NCBI GenBank assembly: GCA_019775845.1
Contig: JADQAV010000002.1
Location: 2,790,001-2,854,000 of the forward strand
Direction: 5' to 3'
Length of the DNA: 64,000 nt
DNA from: Myrmaecium sp. VS I D KN 1
Taxonomy: Eukaryota > Ascomycota > Dothideomycetes > Valsariales > Valsariaceae
The notes under the pieces were generated by a model. That model did no database searches. It was not told the DNA's origin and saw only the letters and a program-made list of their open reading frames with translations. The position numbers and the translations under genes are program-made. Shown in pieces: positions 44,676 through 57,034 of the stretch (position 1 is its first letter; every line of letters starts with the position of its first letter).

Positions 44676-47600
44676 ATGGCTTCTATACCGCCCCCGCCTG
44701 GCTGGGGCATTCCTCCTCCTCCACCCGGTGGCGTACCTCCTCCTCCTCCGCCTGGCGCCGCTTCTGCACCTCCGCCGCCCGGATACCGCCCGCCTGTAGA
44801 CCCTCAAGCAGCGAAATTCGCCCAGAAGAAGAAAGAATGGCTGCGATCACAACGACAGCGCTTTGGCGAGAAGCGAAAAGCTGGCTTTGTTGAGACACAG
44901 AAGGCCGATATGCCGCCAGAGCATCTACGGAAGATTGTGAAAGATATCGGAGACGTTTCTCAAAAGAAGTTCAGTAGCGACAAGCGGAGCTATCTGGGCG
45001 CGTTGAAATTCATGCCACATGCAGTCCTCAAGTTGCTTGAGAATATGCCGATGCCCTGGGAGTCCACGCGAGAGGTTAAAGTGCTATATCATGTTAATGG
45101 TTGCTTAACTCTCGTGAACGAGCTTCCGCGCGTTATTGAGCCGGTCTTTCACGCGCAATGGGCGACAATGTGGGTATGCATGCGACGGGAGAAGAGCGAC
45201 CGGAGGCATTTCAAGCGCATGAGATTCCCTCCGTTCGATGACGAAGAACCGCCCCTGTCCTGGTCAGAGAACATCGAGGATGTGGAGCCCCTGGAGCCCA
45301 TTCAGATGGAGTTGGATGAGAATGAGGACGCGCCTGTTTACGACTGGTTTTACGAACACCGACCTCTCCTCGATACCCCACATGTCAACGGGCCGAGCTA
45401 CAAGACGTGGAATCTGACCCTCCCGCAGATGGCCACATTGTACCGCCTTAGTCGTCCCCTTTTGAGCGATGTCGTTGACCCGAACTATTTCCACATGTTT
45501 GACCTAAACAGCTTCTTCACCGCTAAAGCTCTGAATGTTGCAATCCCTGGAGGCCCTAGGTTTGAACCGCTTTATAAGGACATCGATCCGAACGACGAGG
45601 ACTTCGGCGAGTTCAACGCGATTGATCGCATTATTTTCCGCTCGCCCATCCGGACAGAATACCGCGTCTCCTTTCCATTCCTCTACAATTCCCTCCCTCG
45701 AAGTGTGAGGATTGCCTGGTATTCTTACCCTCAAGTGGTGTACGTACGCACCGAAGACCCAGATCTCCCCGCTTTCTACTTCGACCCCGTAATAAACCCC
45801 ATCTCTTCGCGATCTGTGGCGCCCACAAACATATCCGTCAGCCACGAAGATGAGATCTTCGGAGATCAAGACCAGGATGATGAATTTGAGCTTCCAGGAA
45901 ATTTGGAGCCATTCCTTGCGGATGAAGAATTATACACCGAAGACACTGCATCGGCTATCGCGCTCTGGTGGGCACCCTACCCATTCGACAGGAGGTCTGG
46001 GCGGATGGTGAGGGCCCAGGACGTACCCCTGGTTAAGCAGTGGTATCTCGAGCATGTCCCTCAAGGCCAGCCTGTCAAAGTTCGCGTCTCTTATCAGAAG
46101 CTCCTGAAGACATACGTTCTGAACGAGCTTCACAAAAAGCCGCCAAAGGCACAGAACAAGCAGAACCTTCTTCGATCCCTCAAGCAAACCAAGTTTTTCC
46201 AGCAGACTACAATTGACTGGGTTGAAGCTGGTCTTCAGGTCTGTAGGCAAGGCTTTAACATGCTCAACCTTCTCATTCACCGGAAGAACCTCACGTATCT
46301 TCACTTGGACTATAACTTCAATCTGAAGCCTATCAAGACTCTGACTACCAAAGAGCGGAAGAAGTCCCGCTTCGGAAATGCGTTCCACCTGATGCGCGAG
46401 ATCCTCAGACTGACGAAACTCATTGTTGATGCTCAAGTTCAGTATCGCCTTGGCAATATTGACGCCTTCCAGCTTGCAGACGGCATCCTGTACGCATTCA
46501 ATCATGTCGGCCAGCTCACAGGAATGTATCGCTACAAATACAAACTTATGCACCAAATTCGCTCCTGCAAGGATTTGAAGCACTTGATCTACTATCGCTT
46601 TAACTCCGGCCCGGTAGGCAAGGGTCCTGGTTGCGGTTTCTGGGCGCCGGCGTGGAGAGTATGGCTATTCTTTATGAGAGGAATCATCCCGCTCCTCGAG
46701 CGCTGGTTGGGGAACCTGCTATCTAGGCAGTTCGAAGGTCGCCACAGCAAAGGAGTTGCAAAAACGGTGACGAAACAGCGCGTTGATTCTCACTTCGATT
46801 TGGAGCTCCGTGCTTCCGTCATGGCTGATCTCATGGACATGATGCCTGAAGGTATCAAGCAGAACAAAGTCAACACTGTTCTGCAGCATCTCTCCGAAGC
46901 TTGGCGTTGCTGGAAGAGTAATATACCATGGAAGGTTCCGGGATTGCCTGCACCCATCGAAAATATCATCCTTCGTTATGTGAAGAGCAAGGCTGACTGG
47001 TGGATTTCGGTGGCACACTACAATCGGGAGAGAATTCGACGAGGTGCTACTGTTGACAAGACGGTAGCAAAGAAAAACCTGGGCCGGCTGACCCGTCTCT
47101 GGCTTAAGGCTGAGCAAGAGAGGCAACACAACTACATGAAGGACGGCCCTTACGTGTCTTCCGAGGAGGCGGTGGCTATCTACACGACCACGGTTCATTG
47201 GCTCGAGTCCAGGAAGTTCCAGCCCATCCCATTCCCTAGCGTTTCCTACAAGCATGATACCAAGATCCTTATCTTGGCTTTGGAGCGTCTTCGGGAAGCA
47301 TACTCCGTCAAGGGTCGTCTGAACCAAAGCCAAAGAGAAGAACTTGCTCTTATCGAACAGGCTTATGACTCTCCCGGTACAACCTTAGCGAGGATCAAGC
47401 GCTTCTTGCTCACCCAGCGTGCCTTCAAGGAAGTAGGTATCGATATGAATGATAACTACAGCAGCATCAACCCTGTGTACGATATCGAACCTATGGAGAA
47501 AATCACAGATGCCTACCTTGATCAGTATTTGTGGTACCAGGCGGATCAGCGCCACCTTTTCCCCGCGTGGATCAAACCTTCCGATACCGAAGTCCCTCCT

Positions 47601-50600
47601 CTCCTCGTCTACAAATGGGCTCAGGGTATCAACAACCTCGACAAAGTCTGGGAGTACCAGGATGGTGAATGCAACGTCATGATCGAGACCCAGCTCTCCA
47701 AGGTATACGAGAAGATCGACCTGACTTTGCTCAACCGTCTACTTCGGCTTATCATGGATCATAATTTGGCCGATTATATCACCGCGAAGAACAACGTCCA
47801 GCTAAACTACAAAGATATGAACCACACGAACAGTTATGGCATGATCCGTGGTCTCCAGTTCTCTGCATTCGTCTTCCAATATTACGGATTGGTCATTGAT
47901 TTGCTCCTGCTCGGTCTGCAGCGAGCTAGTGAAATCGCTGGGCCACCCAATAGCCCGAACGACTTTCTCCAATTCCGTGATCGAGCTACTGAGACCAAGC
48001 ACCCAATACGCTTGTATACAAGGTACATTGATCGGATTTGGGTCTTCTTCCGCTTTACTGCGGATGAATCCAAGGATCTCATCCAACGTTTCCTCACCGA
48101 ACAACCTGATCCCAACTTTGAGAATGTCATCGGTTACAGGAATAAGAAGTGCTGGCCCAGAGATTCTCGGATGCGCTTGATGCGGCATGACGTTAATCTT
48201 GGACGTGCAGTATTCTGGGACCTGAAGAATCGCTTGCCGCGCTCAGTGACAACCATCGAATGGGACGATACCTTCGCCAGTGTTTACAGCGCGGACAATC
48301 CGAACCTCCTTTTCTCTATGTGTGGGTTCGAAGTCCGTATCCTACCGAAGATTCGGAATCTCAGCGACGAGTTCCCGGTTAAGGACAGCGTTTGGTCTTT
48401 GGTCGATAACACTACCAAGGAGCGTACCGCTCATGCATTCCTGCAGGTGACCGAAGAAGACATCCAGAAATTTAACAACCGCATCAGGCAGATCCTTATG
48501 TCTTCTGGTTCTACCACCTTCACTAAGATCGCGAACAAGTGGAACACTAGCTTGATCGCTCTCTTCACATATTATCGTGAGGCAGCTGTCTCCACCGTAA
48601 ATCTGCTCGATACGATTGTCAAGTGTGAAACCAAGATTCAGACTCGTGTCAAGATAGGTCTGAACTCCAAGATGCCTTCTCGTTTCCCGCCTGCTGTGTT
48701 CTATACGCCCAAGGAGCTTGGTGGTCTGGGCATGATTTCAGGCTCACACATCCTTATCCCTGCGAGTGATAAGCGATGGTCGAAGCAGACCGATACTGGT
48801 GTGACACACTATCGTGCCGGAATGTCACATGACGAGGAGACGCTGATTCCAAACATCTTCCGGTATATCATTCCGTGGGAATCTGAGTTCATCGATTCAC
48901 AGCGCGTATGGATGGAATACTCGCAAAAGCGTATGGAAGCGAATCAGCAGAATCGCCGATTAACCCTTGAAGATTTGGAGGATAGTTGGGATCGTGGTCT
49001 ACCTCGTATCAATACTCTTTTCCAAAAGGATAGGAGCACTCTCTCTTTCGACAAGGGCTTCCGCGCTCGCACGGAGTTCAAGATTTACCAGCATTTGAAG
49101 AGCAATCCTTTCTGGTGGACAAGTCAGCGCCATGACGGCAAGCTTTGGAACCTCAACGCTTACCGGACGGATGTGATTCAGGCTCTTGGTGGTGTTGAGA
49201 CCATTCTTGAACATACACTCTTCAAAGCTACTGCTTTTCCATCATGGGAAGGTCTCTTCTGGGAGAAAGCGAGTGGCTTTGAAGAGTCTATGAAGTTCAA
49301 GAAGCTCACCAATGCTCAGCGTTCCGGTCTGAACCAAATCCCCAACCGTCGTTTCACGCTGTGGTGGTCACCGACCATCAACCGGGCGAACGTCTATGTT
49401 GGTTTCCAAGTTCAGTTGGATTTGACTGGCATTTTCTTGCATGGCAAAATCCCGACCCTGAAGATCTCGCTGATTCAAATCTTCCGTGCCCATCTGTGGC
49501 AGAAGATTCACGAGTCAGTTGTGATGGATCTTTGCCAAGTCTTCGACCAGGAATTGGAGGCACTTGGGATCGAAACCGTTCAGAAGGAAACCATTCATCC
49601 CAGAAAGTCTTACAAGATGAACAGCTCATGTGCCGATATCCTTCTCTTTGCCAGCCACAAGTGGAGCGTTTCGCCTCCTTCGCTGTTGTATGACACGAAG
49701 GACACTATGAGTGCTACCACTACGAACAAATTCTGGATCGATGTCCAGCTGAGGTATGGTGATTATGATTCTCATGATATCGAGCGTTATGTTCGCGCCA
49801 AATACCTCGATTACACTACCGACAGCATGAGCATCTACCCCTCAGCTACCGGGCTTATGATTGCAATTGATCTTGCCTACAACCTCTACTCCGCTTATGG
49901 GCAGTACTTCCCTGGTCTCAAGCAGCTCGTTCAGCAGGCAATGGCCAAGATCATGAAGGCCAACCCGGCTCTCTATGTTCTTCGTGAACGTATACGGAAG
50001 GGTCTCCAGCTATATGCTTCAGAGAGCAATCAAGAATTCCTTAACTCCCAGAACTACTCGGAGTTGTTCAGTAACCAGATCCAACTCTTCATCGACGACA
50101 CTAACGTCTACCGTGTCACCATTCATAAGACCTTCGAGGGCAATCTGACCACCAAACCTATCAACGGCGCTATCTTCATCTTCAATCCCCGCACAGGTCA
50201 GCTTTTCCTCAAAATCATTCACACAAGCGTGTGGGCAGGCCAAAAGCGTCTTGGTCAGTTGGCGAAATGGAAAACTGCTGAGGAGGTTGCTGCGCTTATC
50301 CGGTCTTTGCCGGTTGAAGAGCAACCCAAACAGCTCATTGTCACGCGGAAGGGTTTGCTCGATCCTCTGGAGGTTCACCTGCTCGATTTCCCCAACATCT
50401 CAATCCGTGCTTCCGAGCTGCAGCTACCCTTCCAAGCTGCCATGAAGGTTGAGAAGCTTGGAGACATGATTTTGCGCGCCACAGAGCCCCAAATGGTTTT
50501 GTTCAATCTTTATGACGAGTGGCTGAAGACTATTTCCTCATACACCGCCTTTTCTAGGTTGATCCTCATTCTTCGTGCTCTCCACGTTAACCAGGACAAG

Positions 50601-51764
50601 ACGAAGCTGATCCTACGCCCGGACAAGAATGTCATTACCCAGGAACATCATATATGGCCAACTCTAACTGATGAAGACTGGATCAAGGTGGAAGTGCAGC
50701 TTCGCGACCTCATTCTCAACGACTATGGCAAGAAGAACAATGTCAACACTTCCAGCTTGACCAGCAGCGAAGTACGGGATATCATTCTTGGTATGGAGAT
50801 CAGCGCGCCATCTATGCAGCGTCAACAGGCAGCCGAAATCGAGAAGCAGCAGCAGGAGCAACAGCAACTCACTGCTGTCACAACGAAGACGCAGAACGTC
50901 CATGGCGAGGACATCATTGTTACGACGACGTCTCAGTACGAACAGGCATCGTTCGCCTCCAAAACTGAATGGCGGACTCGCGCGATCGCCACATCAAACC
51001 TGCGTACGCGTGCTAACAACATCTACATTTCGTCCGACGACATCCGCGAGAATGACCACTACACATACGTCATGCCAAAGAATATCCTCAAGCGCTTCAT
51101 CACTATTGCCGATCTCCGTGTTCAGGTGGCCGGTTACCTTTACGGATCCTCCCCGCCAGACAATGATCAAGTCAAGGAAATTCGCACCATTGTCATGATT
51201 CCGCAAGTCGGAAACACCCGCGATGTGCAACTTCCTCAGAACCTCCCCGAGCACGAGTACCTTGCGGGAATGGAACCTTTGGGTATCATCCATACCATGT
51301 CTGGTAATGAGCCTCCCTACATGACCGCCGTGGACGTGACCCAACATGCTCGCCTGATGAACGCCCATAGCTCTTGGGATAAGAAAACTGTGACGATGAC
51401 GGTGTCGTTCACGCCAGGCTCCGTCTCCCTTGCCGCGTGGGCGTTGACGCCGCAGGGCTACAAATGGGGCGTGGAAAACAAAGATCTCACGTCGGATCAG
51501 CCTGCAGGGTTCAGCACTGCTTTTGGTGAGAAGTGCCAGCTGCTCCTCTCTGACAGGATTCGCGGCTACTTCCTGGTTCCCGAAAACAACGTGTGGAACT
51601 ACAGCTTCATGGGCTCGAGCTTCGGGAACGTTGAGAAGAAGCCCGTCCCGGTCAAGATCGATACGCCGCTCCGGTTCTATGATGATCAGCACCGCCCGCT
51701 GCATTTCCAGAATTTCGCCGAGTTGGAGGATATCTGGGTCGATCGACAGGACAACTTTGCATAA
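44676..51764 (+). CDS. PRP8: Spliceosome core protein Prp8
   Basis: One uninterrupted frame of 2362 residues, the normal length for filamentous fungi, with neither intron nor intein. The N-terminus is Pro/Gly-rich. The PRO8NT region begins with [18 protein letters not shown] (about residue 80). Conserved blocks follow: [20 protein letters not shown], then the reverse-transcriptase-like and linker regions, the endonuclease-like and RNase H-like domains (residues about 1650-2000), and a C-terminal Jab1/MPN domain (about 2090-2340, with [20 protein letters not shown]). Prp8 is the central scaffold of U5 snRNP and the tri-snRNP and holds the active-site RNAs in place; the Jab1/MPN domain controls the helicase Brr2. 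A Gln-rich linker lies before the MPN domain. Confidence 0.98.
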   Translation: MASIPPPPGWGIPPPPPGGVPPPPPPGAASAPPPPGYRPPVDPQAAKFAQKKKEWLRSQRQRFGEKRKAGFVETQKADMPPEHLRKIVKDIGDVSQKKFSSDKRSYLGALKFMPHAVLKLLENMPMPWESTREVKVLYHVNGCLTLVNELPRVIEPVFHAQWATMWVCMRREKSDRRHFKRMRFPPFDDEEPPLSWSENIEDVEPLEPIQMELDENEDAPVYDWFYEHRPLLDTPHVNGPSYKTWNLTLPQMATLYRLSRPLLSDVVDPNYFHMFDLNSFFTAKALNVAIPGGPRFEPLYKDIDPNDEDFGEFNAIDRIIFRSPIRTEYRVSFPFLYNSLPRSVRIAWYSYPQVVYVRTEDPDLPAFYFDPVINPISSRSVAPTNISVSHEDEIFGDQDQDDEFELPGNLEPFLADEELYTEDTASAIALWWAPYPFDRRSGRMVRAQDVPLVKQWYLEHVPQGQPVKVRVSYQKLLKTYVLNELHKKPPKAQNKQNLLRSLKQTKFFQQTTIDWVEAGLQVCRQGFNMLNLLIHRKNLTYLHLDYNFNLKPIKTLTTKERKKSRFGNAFHLMREILRLTKLIVDAQVQYRLGNIDAFQLADGILYAFNHVGQLTGMYRYKYKLMHQIRSCKDLKHLIYYRFNSGPVGKGPGCGFWAPAWRVWLFFMRGIIPLLERWLGNLLSRQFEGRHSKGVAKTVTKQRVDSHFDLELRASVMADLMDMMPEGIKQNKVNTVLQHLSEAWRCWKSNIPWKVPGLPAPIENIILRYVKSKADWWISVAHYNRERIRRGATVDKTVAKKNLGRLTRLWLKAEQERQHNYMKDGPYVSSEEAVAIYTTTVHWLESRKFQPIPFPSVSYKHDTKILILALERLREAYSVKGRLNQSQREELALIEQAYDSPGTTLARIKRFLLTQRAFKEVGIDMNDNYSSINPVYDIEPMEKITDAYLDQYLWYQADQRHLFPAWIKPSDTEVPPLLVYKWAQGINNLDKVWEYQDGECNVMIETQLSKVYEKIDLTLLNRLLRLIMDHNLADYITAKNNVQLNYKDMNHTNSYGMIRGLQFSAFVFQYYGLVIDLLLLGLQRASEIAGPPNSPNDFLQFRDRATETKHPIRLYTRYIDRIWVFFRFTADESKDLIQRFLTEQPDPNFENVIGYRNKKCWPRDSRMRLMRHDVNLGRAVFWDLKNRLPRSVTTIEWDDTFASVYSADNPNLLFSMCGFEVRILPKIRNLSDEFPVKDSVWSLVDNTTKERTAHAFLQVTEEDIQKFNNRIRQILMSSGSTTFTKIANKWNTSLIALFTYYREAAVSTVNLLDTIVKCETKIQTRVKIGLNSKMPSRFPPAVFYTPKELGGLGMISGSHILIPASDKRWSKQTDTGVTHYRAGMSHDEETLIPNIFRYIIPWESEFIDSQRVWMEYSQKRMEANQQNRRLTLEDLEDSWDRGLPRINTLFQKDRSTLSFDKGFRARTEFKIYQHLKSNPFWWTSQRHDGKLWNLNAYRTDVIQALGGVETILEHTLFKATAFPSWEGLFWEKASGFEESMKFKKLTNAQRSGLNQIPNRRFTLWWSPTINRANVYVGFQVQLDLTGIFLHGKIPTLKISLIQIFRAHLWQKIHESVVMDLCQVFDQELEALGIETVQKETIHPRKSYKMNSSCADILLFASHKWSVSPPSLLYDTKDTMSATTTNKFWIDVQLRYGDYDSHDIERYVRAKYLDYTTDSMSIYPSATGLMIAIDLAYNLYSAYGQYFPGLKQLVQQAMAKIMKANPALYVLRERIRKGLQLYASESNQEFLNSQNYSELFSNQIQLFIDDTNVYRVTIHKTFEGNLTTKPINGAIFIFNPRTGQLFLKIIHTSVWAGQKRLGQLAKWKTAEEVAALIRSLPVEEQPKQLIVTRKGLLDPLEVHLLDFPNISIRASELQLPFQAAMKVEKLGDMILRATEPQMVLFNLYDEWLKTISSYTAFSRLILILRALHVNQDKTKLILRPDKNVITQEHHIWPTLTDEDWIKVEVQLRDLILNDYGKKNNVNTSSLTSSEVRDIILGMEISAPSMQRQQAAEIEKQQQEQQQLTAVTTKTQNVHGEDIIVTTTSQYEQASFASKTEWRTRAIATSNLRTRANNIYISSDDIRENDHYTYVMPKNILKRFITIADLRVQVAGYLYGSSPPDNDQVKEIRTIVMIPQVGNTRDVQLPQNLPEHEYLAGMEPLGIIHTMSGNEPPYMTAVDVTQHARLMNAHSSWDKKTVTMTVSFTPGSVSLAAWALTPQGYKWGVENKDLTSDQPAGFSTAFGEKCQLLLSDRIRGYFLVPENNVWNYSFMGSSFGNVEKKPVPVKIDTPLRFYDDQHRPLHFQNFAELEDIWVDRQDNFA

Positions 51765-51831
51765 ACATATTATGGCGCGCTAGGATGTCATGGCGGCTAT
51801 GAGTCGAGTCAATTGATGATGATGTGGATCC

Positions 51832-51862
<31 letters not shown>

Positions 51863-52144
51863 GCTTGGTTCTGGCGTCTGGTTGGAAGCTACGGACGGAT
51901 TTTGTAGCAGTGGCATTCTCTGTGGGGGGGGGATCTGAGGTTATGGAATTCGTGCAATGTATTATAAAGATTGAATTGGAAGTATATATATAGCATCTCT
52001 CTTCCCTTTCCTGTCCTTTCTGATCTGTGATGATATGGTATATATGATGTGAAATCGATGCAAAAGTGATGACCACCGCATAAAGGGCCCCCCTTTTCTG
52101 GAGGAGGCTTGTCTCTCTCCCTCCACCCGAACACGCTTCTTTTC
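51765..52144. other. Intergenic between convergent PRP8 and a small minus-strand gene
   Basis: Holds two 3' UTRs and a T27 homopolymer listed separately. Nothing coding. Confidence 0.6.
51836..51862. repeat. T27 homopolymer
   Basis: An uninterrupted run of 27 T lies about 72 bp downstream of the PRP8 stop. Its length is likely to be unstable and prone to sequencing error. No target-site duplication or element body flanks it, so it is not read as a retrotransposed poly(A) tail. Confidence 0.9.
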
Positions 52145-52564
52145 TTAATACAACCGCCTCCTCTTGCTCTCCTCCGTCCGCTCCAGCAACAGCCGCTCGG
52201 GATGGAAGGCCCTCATCGCCCGCTCCGCAATCTCCGGGTGCAGCACGGGTGACGGGACATATCTGGAGTTGAACTCTTTGACTGCATCAAGACGCGGTTA
52301 GAAGACGACGGCGATTACTTGGGTTATATATCGAACGAGGTAGTCCGCATGTTTTTTTTTCTACTTTCCATCCGGTGAAGGGGGGAAAGAAAACGCCTTG
52401 GGGGAGGGAATGCAGATCCATCCCCCCTTATCCGCGAAAGGGGAAGACGAATAACGAACATACCTTTCCCCTTCTTCCCCTTCCCAGCCTTCGGATCCGG
52501 AACCGCGAGGACGAGATCCCCCCGCGTGGTCGTCTGGCGGATGGCGGTGGATGGAGATGTTCCG

Positions 52565-52596
<32 letters not shown>

Positions 52597-52725
52597 CGTT
52601 GTCGTCGTTGGCGTTATCTTTTCGGGCGGCTGGAGCGGACCTTTTGGACGAAGCGAGTGTGATTTTGTCGCTGTTGGTGAGGCGGTGCTGGTGTTCGTAT
52701 TGGAGGAGGACGATGAGGACGGCAT
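52145..52725 (-). CDS. Small Ser/Thr-rich protein with a conserved-looking basic C-terminus
   Basis: Exons 52725-52464 and 52281-52145 with a 182-nt intron (GTATGT, TGCAG) give 132 residues. I do not recognise the family. Residues 1-70 are low-complexity: a Ser run, then Thr and Ser-Thr repeats coded by a hexanucleotide array. After a GDLVLAVPDPKAGKGKKGK segment the second exon reads KEFNSRYVPSPVLHPEIAER and ends RTEESKRRRLY, which looks like a folded or helical peptide under constraint. The splice junction restores frame exactly, which is the main evidence that the gene is real. No signal peptide or membrane segment is present. A nuclear or RNA-linked role is only a guess from basic composition. 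Confidence 0.6.
52565..52594. repeat. Hexanucleotide array (GTGCTC)x5 inside coding exon
   Basis: Five perfect GTGCTC units on plus code for alternating Ser and Thr on minus. Unit length is a multiple of three, so copy changes keep the frame. Confidence 0.85.
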
Positions 52726-53313
52726 TTGCTGTTTTTACTTTATTTTTTAGTATTATTTCTTCTCCTTCTCTTTCGAATTCAAGAATTTTTCTTCGGATTT
52801 TGTATCCTGTTTCTTCTCCCTTTTCCCCGATACGATACGTTTCCCCCTTCAGCTTTTTTTTTCGGGTGGTGGAGATGGTTTCGGCGAGTTTTCTGATCTT
52901 TATCTTGACTTCTTATTGATTTCTTTCTTGTTTTTTTGATATGGCAGGATAAAAGTGATAGGTAGTGTACATAGGTAGCAGAGGATCGTACGAGAAGGAT
53001 CATTAGATGGTTTACGGGCGCGGAAGGGAAAGAAAGAAAGATGGAAAAGGGGGGTTGTTACGTGTAATATATCATGACATTCGCTGATTGGTTGGCTGAT
53101 TTGTAACTGTGAGTAATAAATGTACGGTATTTCTGGTGGACGTCTCCTAATTTTCTAATGAGTATTGTGAATGTGGAGAGTCAAATATATCAAGTAAGCA
53201 TATAATCACTAAAATGCTCAAGGCAGAATGGATAAGATCTCAGGCTAAACCGGTATGGATTTCTTCGAATTGGATCACTATAGTCCCCTACACCGACCTA
53301 AGACAAACGCCTT
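52726..53313. other. Intergenic: promoter of the small gene and S28 3' UTR
   Basis: T/C-rich up to about 52945, then more mixed and A/T-rich. No gene is supported. Confidence 0.5.
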
Positions 53314-55143
53314 TCACGTAGCCTTCTTCTGCTCATTCCACTCTGCAATGTAACAATTAGTAAAAGACCCTTGTCAGACGGCACATCTAGCTCAAAAGCA
53401 GTGTGTACCACATACCTTTCACCCACTGCACAACAAACTCGCGCTCCGCCTTCTGGGCCGCCGCAATCCGCTTCGGGGGCAAGGCAGGCGTCGTCTCGTT
53501 CGGGAACAACCCATTCTCATCCCAATGATGAACCGCATCGGGGATGAGGATGACAGGCTCATCAACGGTGCTTCGTCGCGGGCGCGCGGTCGAGGCGAGC
53601 GGGGTGGCTTCGCGCCAGGGGTCCGCCTGGCCGCCGATGATGGCGAGGCGGGGGTAGCGGATGTTAAAGCCGCCGTACTTGTTGATGTTGCTGACGTTGG
53701 AGGGGGTGGTGATGCCGAAGGCTTCGCGGCAGATGATGGAGGTGTAGGGGAGGTCGATGGTGCGGGAGAGGAGGGGCGGGATGGAGGGCGGGGTGTCGCC
53801 GGTTTGGAGGTAGCCCCATTCGGTGCAGTATTGGTAGGGCCAGGGGCGCCAGTCTTGGGAGAGGTCGTCGGCTTGGTACTGCGTGCTGTTGAAGGTGTCG
53901 AAGCAGCTGTCCTGGTTGGTTGGGCAGGCTGAGGAGGTGGTGAGGTTGACGTAACCGATGAAGTTGAGGAACCTGGCGACGAGCACTTGGTTGGAGCCGT
54001 AGCCGGCGGAGCGGACGTAGTCTTCTACTTGTGGCTGAAGCTCATATGTAGCTGGATATACAATGTCGTTGGTTGTGATGTTGCTGCAATAATACCAGAA
54101 CGACGGGTCGCTGACTTCGGGATCCCAACTGCGGATCAATCAGCAAACTGCTATGCCAGTAAAAGTTCAAGGTCCTCACTTAGTGCTTTGCCAGCCATAG
54201 ATACCGTTGGTCAGTTGGTTTGCGAAGTCCTGCGTATGCGTAATTCCTCCCAAGCCAAATGCCTCCTTGAGCTCCTCAATGCGGCTTTCATTCTTCTTCA
54301 GGAGGATGCTGTCGACAATATGGATCAGCTTCTGCTGAGTATGGACACACTCCTGAGGACCATGCTTCCTGATCGGCTCGAAATACTGCCAGTAGTCGTA
54401 AATGGCCTCCGTCACCCCTGAGGATGATATGGCGCCCCAGAAAATGTCGGGATACTCGACTCGGGCGAATGCCGCAAAAGCGCCTGCATAGGAACCGCCG
54501 TAAATGATCCACGGCACGTTCGGCGCAGTAAGGTCGTCCTCCACTCCCGCAAACGTGGCATGCTGCGCGAAGTAAGCTGTATCCGCCAGGGCTTGCTCCG
54601 TGGTCAAGTACCGAAGATTTTGTGTCGACAGATCCGGGACGGGGAAGCTCTGGCCGTAATACCGATGTTCCAGAATTATGCCTAGGCCACCGGTCGCTTT
54701 GGCAAGTTGATAGACAATCCCCTTCTGAAGGTAAGGCAGCCTTTCTTCACCATCCGCCTCGCCAGACGCAAGCACAATGACCGGTCCGCCCTTTTTATAG
54801 TAGGTCGCATCGAACCAGTAACGGAGATCGAAGGTACCATTCAGATGCGGCTCATACTTGGACTCACTGTAAAAATGATCGATGGGCACGGCTAAGGTGT
54901 GCGCCGGATAGAGCAAGGTAGGATCGGTATCGCGCCGCTGCAGCGCTTGGGATCGACGAGCTTGGATCTTCGCCGTGTCAACACTCCCAAACAACGGCAA
55001 AGCGACAAGGAATCCGTAGGAGAGAAGGAAGTCTGCTTCCGGTCACTCACCGATCTCCGGAGCATTTCCACGGTCGATGACGCTGCCGCTGCGCATGGTG
55101 CCACGAGCTGGAGCGCATACAGCGCGGCTGCGAGAACTTTCAT
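53314..55143 (-). CDS. Secreted serine carboxypeptidase, family S28
   Basis: Exons 55143-55051, 54937-54180, 54128-53416 and 53342-53314 give 530 residues; the last exon adds only EWNEQKKAT. The first residues are a signal peptide (MKVLAAALYALQLVAPCAAA). The mature part has AVPIDHFYSES and LRYWFDATYYKKGGPVIV, the nucleophile motif YGGSYAGAFAAF, the Asp in GGQADPWREA and the His in DAVHHWDENG, so the Ser-Asp-His triad is intact. Several N-x-S/T sites fit secretion. The family (lysosomal Pro-X carboxypeptidase, fungal AnPEP relatives) cleaves next to proline, usually in acidic medium, and may help extracellular protein use. The first acceptor is uncertain: GCTGCAG at 54938 is chosen for frame and quality, but GCGAAG at 54968 also keeps frame. 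Confidence 0.88.
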
Positions 55144-56132
55144 GGTTGCCGATGGCCAATGGTGCGAAAAACACCAAGGGGATACGTCTCAGCTCAGAAG
55201 GGGAATTGCTGGGACATGTCTCGATATTTAAAAGCACCGTGCCGTCATACTATCGACTGCGCCAGGGTCAAGCTGCATTGCCTTATCATCCACACGAATG
55301 ACGCCGTCACTGGAAGAGCTGAGGAAGGAAGCTGGCTGTCTGCAGGCAAAGTGGGGAGGAGCCTCCAGGTACCATGGGGCTAATATGGAGTAGGAAGGTG
55401 GTGATCTTTCATCCCGGGATCCTGCAGGCGAAAGCGACCAGGAAGAGGAAGCTCGGAGAACTCATGTCAGCAGTACGACGAGTGCACAGCATGTTGTTTC
55501 CCCACACCGAACGGTTTGATAGGGGAGAAAGGAAGGCGTGACGTTGCGGTACTTTGAGCTGATATGCTTGTCAGCCTCTCTCGCTTGTTCGGACTATCCT
55601 GTCCGCCGAGAAGGCTGAGAACTTATGCCGATGATCCTTGCGCGGAGTAGAAAGAAGCTGTCCGACGGTGGAGTATTAGTATACAGACGGAGACAATTGA
55701 AAGAGAGTGGTGAAAGTGAGAAACATATGCCGCGGATATCAAGATTCCCAAAATACGGTGGAGGGCGCGCACGTTCCATGTCAGGCCTAAGGCGTCGAGC
55801 GGGATTCGATAAATATTGGAAGATCCGTCTCCTGATGAACCAATCCTGGAAATGTCTATATACAGGAAGCTCGACAAGTTTAGTAGACGTGTACAGTACT
55901 GAGCCAATCATACTGCATAGCAGATTTCTCCTCGGCCGTCCTGTCAATGCCGATATGTGACAGGTAACTGCAAGAGCCGCCTGCGCATCTGGTGTCTGAA
56001 GCACATGCTCCCGTCTAATGTCTATACATCATCATTCAATCATAACAACACAAGTCTATTGGAATTGCGTTCGAATGCATCGTGCCATAGGCAGACTCCA
56101 GGGAATTAACACTTTCTCCAATCACAAGTACC
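55144..56132. other. Intergenic: S28 promoter and SDR 3' UTR
   Basis: About 1 kb. On the minus strand TTTTAAATA at 55224-55232 lies about 85 bp upstream of the S28 start and may be its TATA element. No gene is supported; open frames of 74-136 codons look random. Confidence 0.5.
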
Positions 56133-57034
56133 TTACTGACAAGTATAGCCACTGAAAGATGTCAGCATCGAATTCCGCCATCACGGATGTACCAATCTGC
56201 ACTCACCCATCAACCAGGATATCCGCGCCGTTGATGAAGCTACCCATGGTGCTCGAGAGGAAAACGACCGTGTCGGCAACCTCTTCCATCAACCCCAGCC
56301 TCTTCATGGGAACCTTCTCGATCTCCGCATCCCGCACGTCCTTGGTGATGACCTGCTCAAACAGGGCCGTCTTCACGTAGCCAGGACACACCGCATTGAT
56401 CCGAATCCCCTCCTTCCCATGAATCGCCGCATCAGCCCGCGTCATGCCCACAACCGCATGCTTCGACGCCGTGTACGCCGTCGCCGGGGTCCGGGGCGAG
56501 GCCGCAACGACGCCGAGCATGCTGGCAATGTTAACGATGCTGCCGCGTCCCGCCCGGAGGCTCGCGGGCTCCTGCCGCCGCATCTGCCGCAGCTGCGCCC
56601 GCTGGCACAGCCACACGCCCGTCAGGTTGACCTGGATGCACTTCTCGAACTCGGCCGCGGCCACGTCCGGCGTCGTCTGCCCCGGCCCGCCGATCCCGGC
56701 GTTGTTGACCGCGTAGTCCAGCCGGCCGAACGCCTCGACCGTGGCCGCGACGCTCGCGTCCACCTGTGACTCGGAGGAGACGTCCAGTGGCAGCTCGAGG
56801 ACCTTCACCGCGGGGAAGTTCGTCCGGAGATGCGTGGCGGTTTCGGAGACGGAGGCTCGGTCGGCTACGGCGATTGCGGCTGCTCCGTGGCGAGCAAAGG
56901 CATATGCGATCTCCTGCCCAATACCTGGAAGGAACAACGTCAGTCATATACCACTTTTTTGGGGGGTTCGATGCGGACGTACCGCCTGCTGCTCCGGTGA
57001 TGAAGGCCACGCCGCCTTTGAGGATCGCCGCCAT
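56133..57034 (-). CDS. Short-chain dehydrogenase/reductase (second SDR)
   Basis: Exons 57034-56983, 56924-56207 and 56151-56133 give 262 residues. The first junction lies inside the cofactor motif, joining TGAAG to GIG (TGAAGGIG at 13-20), and the last 19-nt exon completes the typical end DGGYTCQ. NNAGIGGPG marks the NAG motif; the active-site Ser is in SIVNIASMLG, and the catalytic pair is in AYTASKHAVVGM. INAVCPGYVKT follows the catalytic helix. The family includes many secondary-metabolite and general ketoreductases, and the substrate cannot be read. It is transcribed in the same direction as the S28 peptidase, 1 kb away. It is distinct in sequence from the SDR at 12 kb and is not a recent duplicate. 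Confidence 0.9.

Noticed and set aside
51836-51862. Poly(T) run as a retroelement tail
   Set aside because: No target-site duplication, reverse-transcriptase frame or repeat body next to it; a simple homopolymer is enough.
12120-57034. The two SDR genes as a recent duplication
   Set aside because: Their cofactor motifs, intron positions and C-termini differ, so they are separate family members.
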